From an uncultured Prevotellaceae bacterium (lineage in GTDB: Bacteria > Bacteroidota > Bacteroidia > Bacteroidales > Bacteroidaceae), in assembly GCA_902799765.1 (NCBI GenBank), contig CADCBZ010000021.1, positions 1 through 55,448 of the forward strand: a DNA stretch of 55,448 nucleotides, read 5' to 3'. This document shows, one piece after another, positions 51,714 to 55,448 of the stretch. The stretch's first letter is position 1, and the number at the start of each line of letters is the position of its first letter. The translations under genes were made by a program, and so were the position numbers. Under the pieces are notes generated by a model. That model ran no database searches and was not told where the DNA came from. It worked only from the letters and a program-made list of their open reading frames with translations.

Positions 51714-53153
51714 TTACAATATTGATTTGACAGCCTCGAGCATGCCTACGCTCTGGATGAGGTCGAGATCCTGCTTCACCATAGCGGCCAGTCCAGGAAT
51801 CTTATTCAGATCCTCACCCCAGATAGCCTCGGCACCCAGCACACCTACAGTTACCATCTGCGTGTCACCGGTAGCCCACAGCTGCTTCAGCAGATCCATG
51901 ATCTTCGGATCGTCGTTGGGTACGATCTCCACACCGTCCTTGCGCTTACCACCCTTATAGTAAGTGATGATGGCGGCGAGTCCGAACACGAGTCCCTTTG
52001 GCAGTTCGCCCCTGCGCTCGAGATAGGTCTTCACGCCGGGCAGGTCGCGGGCCTGGAACTTCGGGAAGGAGTTCAGCATGATACTCGTCACCTGATGATC
52101 CACATACGGGTTGTCGAAGCGCTCCAGCACGTCGCCGGCGAATTTCTCCAGCTCGTCCATCGGCAGGTCGAGGGTCTGCATCAGCTCGTCGAACTGCACC
52201 TTGTGGATATACTTCGAGATGACCTCATGGTGGCAGGCGTCACGCACGATGTCCACACCACTCAGGAAAGCCACAGGACTCAATACTGTGTGCGGGCCGT
52301 TCAGCAGCGTCACCTTACGCTTGTGGTAAGGCTCCTCTGAGGGCACGAACAGCACGTGCAGACCAGCCTTGTCGGCAGGGAACTCCTTAGCCACTTCCTT
52401 CGGAGCCTCAATCACCCAGAGGTGGAAGGTCTCGGCCTGTACCACGAGGTTGTCGCGGTAACAGATCTTCTCCTGAATCTCCTTGATCTCATTGCGGGGG
52501 AAGCCCGGCACGATACGGTCCACGAGGGTGGCATACACGCCACAAGCCTCCTCGAACCACTTCTTGAAGTCGGCACCAAGGTTCCACAGGTCGATATACT
52601 TATAGATACAATCCTTCAGCACGTGTCCGTTCAGGAAGATCAGCTCACAGGGGAAGATGATCAGTCCCTTTGTGGGATCGCCGTTGAAGGTCTGGTAACG
52701 ACGATACAACAACTGCACCAGCTTACCGGGATAAGAGCTGGCAGGTGCATCCTCCAACTTACAGCTGGGGTCGAAGGCGATACCGGCCTCTGTGGTGTTA
52801 GAGATCACGAAACGGATCTCGGGCTGGTCAGCGAGTGCCATGAAAGCAGCATTCTGGGTATAGGGATTCAGCGCACGGCTGATCACGTCGATACGCTCAA
52901 GGGTGTTCACGGGCTTACCGTTCTCACGACCCTGCAGGTTCACATGGTACAGACAATCCTGGGCATTGAGCCAGTCAACCATACCTCTTTCAATAGGCTG
53001 TACAACGACAACGGAGCCGTTGAAGTCGGTTTTCTGGTCCATGTTCCAGATAATCCAATCTACAAATGCACGGAGGAAGTTACCTTCACCGAACTGAATC
53101 ACCTTTTCAGGCATCACGCTCTTAGGAGCAAACTGTTTGTTTAGTGGTTTCAT
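51714..53153 (-). CDS. uxaB: Tagaturonate reductase (mannitol dehydrogenase family)
   Basis: A 479-aa polyol/uronate dehydrogenase. N-terminal Rossmann region with VIQFGEGNFLRAFVDW (NAD-binding), NTTEAGI and a central KVTLLNGPHTVLSPVAFLSG (catalytic Lys, Asn and His of the family), then a helical C-domain. The pattern IERGMVDWLNAQDCLYHVNLQG and overall length fit UxaB, which reduces tagaturonate to altronate in galacturonate (pectin) breakdown. No other uxa gene is close. It is the first gene of a five-gene operon and has a good promoter. Confidence 0.88.
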   Translation of the reverse strand: MKPLNKQFAPKSVMPEKVIQFGEGNFLRAFVDWIIWNMDQKTDFNGSVVVVQPIERGMVDWLNAQDCLYHVNLQGRENGKPVNTLERIDVISRALNPYTQNAAFMALADQPEIRFVISNTTEAGIAFDPSCKLEDAPASSYPGKLVQLLYRRYQTFNGDPTKGLIIFPCELIFLNGHVLKDCIYKYIDLWNLGADFKKWFEEACGVYATLVDRIVPGFPRNEIKEIQEKICYRDNLVVQAETFHLWVIEAPKEVAKEFPADKAGLHVLFVPSEEPYHKRKVTLLNGPHTVLSPVAFLSGVDIVRDACHHEVISKYIHKVQFDELMQTLDLPMDELEKFAGDVLERFDNPYVDHQVTSIMLNSFPKFQARDLPGVKTYLERRGELPKGLVFGLAAIITYYKGGKRKDGVEIVPNDDPKIMDLLKQLWATGDTQMVTVGVLGAEAIWGEDLNKIPGLAAMVKQDLDLIQSVGMLEAVKSIL

Positions 53154-53191
53154 CTTTAAATATTGTTTTTAATGTTCATATTTCGTGAGTG

Positions 53192-53223
53192 CAAAGGTAG
53201 TATAAATTTCCGAAACTACCAAA
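53192..53223 (-). promoter_or_regulatory. Promoter of the uxaB-uvrA-DUF5686-addA-addB operon
   Basis: Minus-strand -7 box TACCTTTG (53199-53192) with TTTG (53223-53220) exactly 20 nt upstream; 5' leader about 35 nt. Confidence 0.85.
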
Positions 53224-53318
53224 TTTCAAATGTCATATAACGTTAAAAAACCACGAAAACCTTTGCGCCCGTTTGCAGGTTCCACATTATTTATTGCTTT
53301 TGCGCCATTATTTATTCA

Positions 53319-53462
53319 GAAGAGGCACCCAAGATTCAGTTGGTTGTCAATGCAAAAGATTTACGTGATTATGCTGAAAGTATGATAGCTTGGGGTATGA
53401 AAACTATTCAGACCATACTGTATCTTCTTATCGTATTAAAATCTTCCAACCATATAATTTAA
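53319..53462 (+). pseudogene. Gene remnant (possible excisionase/HTH-type N-terminus)
   Basis: An open stretch without a start codon encodes EEAPKIQLVVNAKDLRDYAE and then SMIAWGMKTIQTIL before a hydrophobic, unconvincing end. The VNAKDLRDYAExMIxWG part resembles the beginning of small Bacteroidales DNA-binding proteins encoded by mobile elements. No promoter or remainder of the gene is present. It lies just outside the uxaB promoter. The rest of 53224-53460 holds nothing I can assign. Confidence 0.35.
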
Positions 53463-53497
53463 GGATCCCCCTGGTCATCAAAACCAGAGGAATCCTT
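53461..53497 (-). terminator. Terminator after the smalltalk gene
   Basis: AAGGATCCCCCTGGT (53461-53475) pairs with ACCAGAGGAATCCTT (53483-53497) at 13 of 15 positions; short loop. On the minus strand it follows the stop codon by 4 bases. Confidence 0.75.
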
Positions 53498-53501
53498 TTA
53501 C

Positions 53502-53603
53502 TCAGTACCCCATGCAGGACGTTGCTCCAAGTGCAGTCAGGATCGCCGAAGCAATCGACACGATAATCTGCACAATAAACTTAGTAGTCTCTTTCTTCGT
53601 CAT
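53502..53603 (-). CDS. Smalltalk protein (33-aa mini-lipoprotein)
   Basis: Starts MTKKETTKFIVQIIVSIASA and ends ILTALGATSCMGY. A Lys-rich start, one hydrophobic helix and a Cys in a lipobox-like context (GATSC) near the end are the hallmarks of the short proteins annotated as 'smalltalk' in Bacteroides and Prevotella, which occur beside HU-like DNA-binding genes. The neighbour here, 68 bp upstream, is such a gene, which supports the call. Function is not established. It is directly followed by a terminator. Confidence 0.8.
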   Translation of the reverse strand: MTKKETTKFIVQIIVSIASAILTALGATSCMGY

Positions 53604-53671
53604 AAGTTTCTCATTTTATCAATTTTTCATTTTCTCATTTCAGAAGCGTTGGGGCCGAAGCCCCAAGCGCT

Positions 53672-54268
53672 CTAATTCTTGTCGAGATCATCGCCTCCGT
53701 CGCCACCGCCGCCAGTGTTTCCACCGTTGTTGTCGCCAGAGGCGTTACCACCAGTGTTGCTGCCAGAACCGCTGCCTGAGCCGCTGCCGTTCTCGGTGCT
53801 GCCACCGTTCTCGTTGTTCTCGGTGTCCTCGATGTCGCCTGAGTCACCGCTGGTCACGCGCTTCAGCACGTTGCCGTCCTCATCGAGACAGGTAATCTGG
53901 ATAGAGGTGTTCTTCAGCTCGTCCTTTACGTCCACATTCGGGGTGAAAATGATGCGGCGTACGCTGATCAGGTTCGCCTTCACGTCCTCCAGCTTCTCAA
54001 CAGCCTTCGAACGCACACCGAAGCGCATGGTGCCGAGTCCAGGCAGGGGGATAGAGTGACCTTCAGTCGCCCAGGTGCGGATCACCTCGCCAGCAGCATC
54101 CCAAGCCGCCTTGATCACACCAGCGGAGATACCGCTGTGGGTAGCCGCCTCCTGAAACACCTTCTTCTCGGCGATGGGCACGTAGAGGTCGGGACGCATC
54201 ACGAACTTCTTACCCGGGTTCTTACCAAGTTTTACTTCTCTCAGTTGTGCAATAACTTTAATAGCCAT
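53672..54268 (-). CDS. HU-like DNA-binding protein with Gly/Ser/Asn-rich tail
   Basis: A 198-aa protein. Residues 1 to about 125 match the HU-like domain group of Bacteroidales (Bvu_2165-type): FVMRPDLYVPIAEKKVFQEAATHSGISAGVIKAAW..., then VIRTWATEGHSIPLPGLGTMRFGVRSK with the HU-type GLGTxRFGV loop, and RRIIFTPNVDVKDEL. A short Asp-containing link leads to about 55 residues of almost only Gly, Ser, Asn, Asp and Glu, probably disordered. It is transcribed with the smalltalk gene. The biological role of this pair is unknown; phage- or nucleoid-related functions have been proposed for relatives only by context. Confidence 0.82.
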   Translation of the reverse strand: MAIKVIAQLREVKLGKNPGKKFVMRPDLYVPIAEKKVFQEAATHSGISAGVIKAAWDAAGEVIRTWATEGHSIPLPGLGTMRFGVRSKAVEKLEDVKANLISVRRIIFTPNVDVKDELKNTSIQITCLDEDGNVLKRVTSGDSGDIEDTENNENGGSTENGSGSGSGSGSNTGGNASGDNNGGNTGGGGDGGDDLDKN

Positions 54269-54518
54269 AATTTTAATCTAGTTTAGTTTTTGTGTTAAAA
54301 AATTTGTCAGTTCTCTCGTTGTCGCCTGATTGAGCCGTTTTCGACCACCATTAAAGGAAAATCTTGCTACCATTAATGCGCGCAATTTCTAGATTTAATG
54401 TGAGCCGCTCGAGCTGTGCTCGCTTTGCTCCGCAAAGAATTTTTATCCTTAATGGCCGCCTCTACGACCTCTTTCATTTGACATTGCAAAGGTACTAAAA
54501 TTTCAGTAGTCTTGCAAA
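54269..54518 (-). promoter_or_regulatory. Promoter and 215-nt structured leader of the HU-like gene
   Basis: The minus-strand -7 box TACCTTTG (54494-54487) has TTTG (54518-54515) exactly 20 nt upstream; another TACCTTTG lies at 54577-54570. The leader (about 54483-54269) holds a CTTTGC/GCAAAG hairpin near 54432-54446 and four CATTAA or TTTAATG motifs around 54350-54460, a motif style also present in the element at 2771-3295. Confidence 0.65.
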
Positions 54519-54583
54519 TAAATCGCAAAAAAAGACACGCAAAAAAGCACGTTATGAAAAATGGGCAAACAAAGGTATACGAC

Positions 54584-54780
54584 GGATTCAGTTTTCAGTT
54601 TTCAGTTTTTATTTTGCTACCCCCCATCCCTTATAGCCACCCTTTATTATAAATTATATAATATATATATTATATAATTTTATTAATATATATATATTAA
54701 TCTCTTTCTTGTCAGGCGCACTCTTCTCAGCACCACATACCCCCATCCATTTTAAAAACTGAAAACTGAAATCTGAATCC
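54584..54780. repeat. 197-bp element with 28-bp terminal inverted repeats (MITE-like)
   Basis: The left end 54584-54611 (GGATTCAGTTTTCAGTTTTC and on) and the right end 54753-54780 are inverted copies with one mismatch in 28. The inside holds two C-rich tracts (around 54621 and 54739) and a very AT-rich self-complementary core (about 54650-54700). There is no coding capacity. No target-site duplication is visible. Apart from this element, 54519-54850 holds nothing I can assign. Confidence 0.75.
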
Positions 54781-54850
54781 AAGAATCCCCTCAATGTTAT
54801 TCTTCAAAATACTCACACCTCCCCAGTACCATAATACTTTTTATTGTTTT

Positions 54851-54955
54851 TTAAGCGTAGAAGTTTGGTTGTAGTAGAGTGCCTTCAACTCTGGCGTTTG
54901 TACTATAAGCTATCACGGCTATTACAGCCATAACAATTGTTCCTAAGTGTTTCAT
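54851..54955 (-). CDS. 34-aa putative secreted peptide
   Basis: Starts MKHLGTIVMAVIAVIAYSTN and ends ARVEGTLLQPNFYA. The N-terminus looks like a signal peptide with a probable cut after STNA, leaving only 13 residues. An AGGA with A-rich sequence precedes the ATG. Its native promoter seems displaced by the insertion element immediately upstream. It may be a small export peptide, a remnant of a longer gene, or chance. I do not recognise it. Confidence 0.45.
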   Translation of the reverse strand: MKHLGTIVMAVIAVIAYSTNARVEGTLLQPNFYA

Positions 54956-55105
54956 AATCGTATATTTCCTAAATTCCGCAGCACTTTAGTTTAACTTTGT
55001 TTATAAGTTCCTGAGCAACAATAAGTTGCCCAGGATTTTGCCATGTCATATTTTTCACTTACCTTAGTGCTGCGTTTCAAGACAAGCAAAAAAATCTTCA
55101 ATGAC

Positions 55106-55448
55106 ATGGCAAAGGTAAGCATAAATCTGAGATAATCACTCCTTTTGGAGGAATATTTCATGTGAGAGAGCTTTTTTCCCGTTACGTCGGCCCCGTTATC
55201 GACGAAGTGTTGGGTCTCCGGTGCACGTCATACGGCTATCAATACAGCGAGATTGCGGGTTCGCTGTCAAGCGTCTACTTCTGTGGCGGTGACTGCGTTG
55301 AGGACGTGACAAGCCACCTAATGCCCATCTCTCACTCCATCCCACTCTTCGCACATGCAGCTCAGACACCATCTTGAGAGGGATTTCGGAACTGGCCACT
55401 GTTAACACGACCTATACCTCCGACACTGGAAAGAGCTATGACTTCAAT
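55106..55448 (+). pseudogene. IS1380-family transposase, two frameshifts, cut by window end
   Basis: Reading with corrections gives MAKVSI, then KSEIITPFGGIFHVRELFSR, LGLRCTSYGYQYSEIAGSL, VYFCGGDCVEDVTSHLM and, after a second shift, HLSLHPTLRTCSSDTILRG and ELATVNTTYTSDTGKSYDFN. These are the conserved N-terminal blocks of IS1380-family transposases. One A is missing near 55124 (AAA for AAAA) and one base near 55324, so no single frame is functional. The catalytic DDE region lies beyond the window. Confidence 0.85.
55110..55117 (-). promoter_or_regulatory. Possible outward promoter in the IS end
   Basis: TACCTTTG on the minus strand faces out of the element toward the 34-aa peptide gene. Outward promoters at such IS ends are known to activate neighbouring genes in Bacteroides (for example cfiA). 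No TTTG is seen 20 nt upstream. Confidence 0.4.

Larger units (their letters stand above)
54969..55448 (+). mobile_element. IS1380-family insertion sequence, left end (incomplete)
   Basis: The transposase fragment below fixes the family. The left boundary is probably near 54969-54977, but the terminal repeat cannot be confirmed without the right end. The 5' leader has a TAACTTTG box (54992-54999), a hairpin CCTGAGCAAC/GTTGCCCAGG (55010-55034) and an enclosing 9-bp inverted repeat CGCAGCACT/AGTGCTGCG (54977-54985, 55066-55074). Such structure in IS leaders limits transposase expression from outside transcripts. Confidence 0.75.

Noticed and set aside
54969-55049. 26-codon minus-strand frame (starts MTWQNPGQLIVAQELINK) in the IS leader
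   Set aside because: It is read through the hairpin and inverted repeat of the IS end; most likely a by-product of that sequence and not a gene.

Overview
The window looks like chromosomal DNA of a Bacteroidales bacterium, most likely a gut or rumen Prevotella-like species. Many genes are preceded by the Bacteroidetes -7 box TAnnTTTG, and five of those boxes have a TTTG element exactly 20 nt upstream. The gene content also fits: a FeoA-FeoB fusion, DUF4105 and DUF5686 proteins, a GH10 xylanase with an inserted carbohydrate-binding module, a 'smalltalk' mini-lipoprotein next to an HU-like protein, and the left end of a Bacteroides-type IS1380-family element. No tRNA, rRNA or CRISPR array was recognised.

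Layout. 1-2551: the end of a Crp/Fnr regulator, a ModF-like double ABC ATPase and ruvC. 2552-3470: a gene-free stretch of about 900 bp with an unusual symmetrical repeat element (two opposed arrays of five 7-bp sites, each at exact 11-bp spacing) and a set of 22-bp repeats. 3476-13819: an AT-rich accessory island. It holds a regulator-like protein plus a membrane Ser/Thr kinase, a PIN toxin module with a 43-aa partner, a small secreted protein, a probable RiPP locus (radical SAM/SPASM enzyme, 34-aa Cys-containing peptide, M42 peptidase, U32-like TIM-barrel protein, PD-(D/E)XK-like protein), and an operon of a zinc ribbon, an FGE-sulfatase-like protein, two unknowns and a BspA-like repeat protein.

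13823-41019: mostly housekeeping. FeoAB iron uptake; secA with a lone ABC ATPase; a DUF4105 protein with a phosphatase-like protein that seems to have lost its active site; an outer-membrane protein, LptC and a CNNM/CorC protein; PpiD; a GH10 xylanase; an endonuclease/phosphatase with a soluble hybrid histidine kinase; GT2, RNase G, a 29-aa basic ribosomal-type protein and a short HU; pyruvate kinase; a ketoacyl synthase; and an ettA (ABC-F) gene broken by a small internal deletion. 41024-53153: one tightly packed minus-strand operon of uxaB, uvrA, DUF5686, an AddA-like helicase-nuclease and an AddB-like nuclease.

53154-55448: a second accessory edge with a gene remnant, the smalltalk gene, an HU-like protein with a Gly/Ser/Asn-rich tail, a 197-bp inverted-repeat element, a 34-aa secreted peptide gene, and the left end of an IS1380-family element whose transposase has two single-base frameshifts and runs off the window. 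The strongest candidates for something undescribed are the radical SAM/peptide locus and the phased-repeat element upstream of the regulator-kinase pair.
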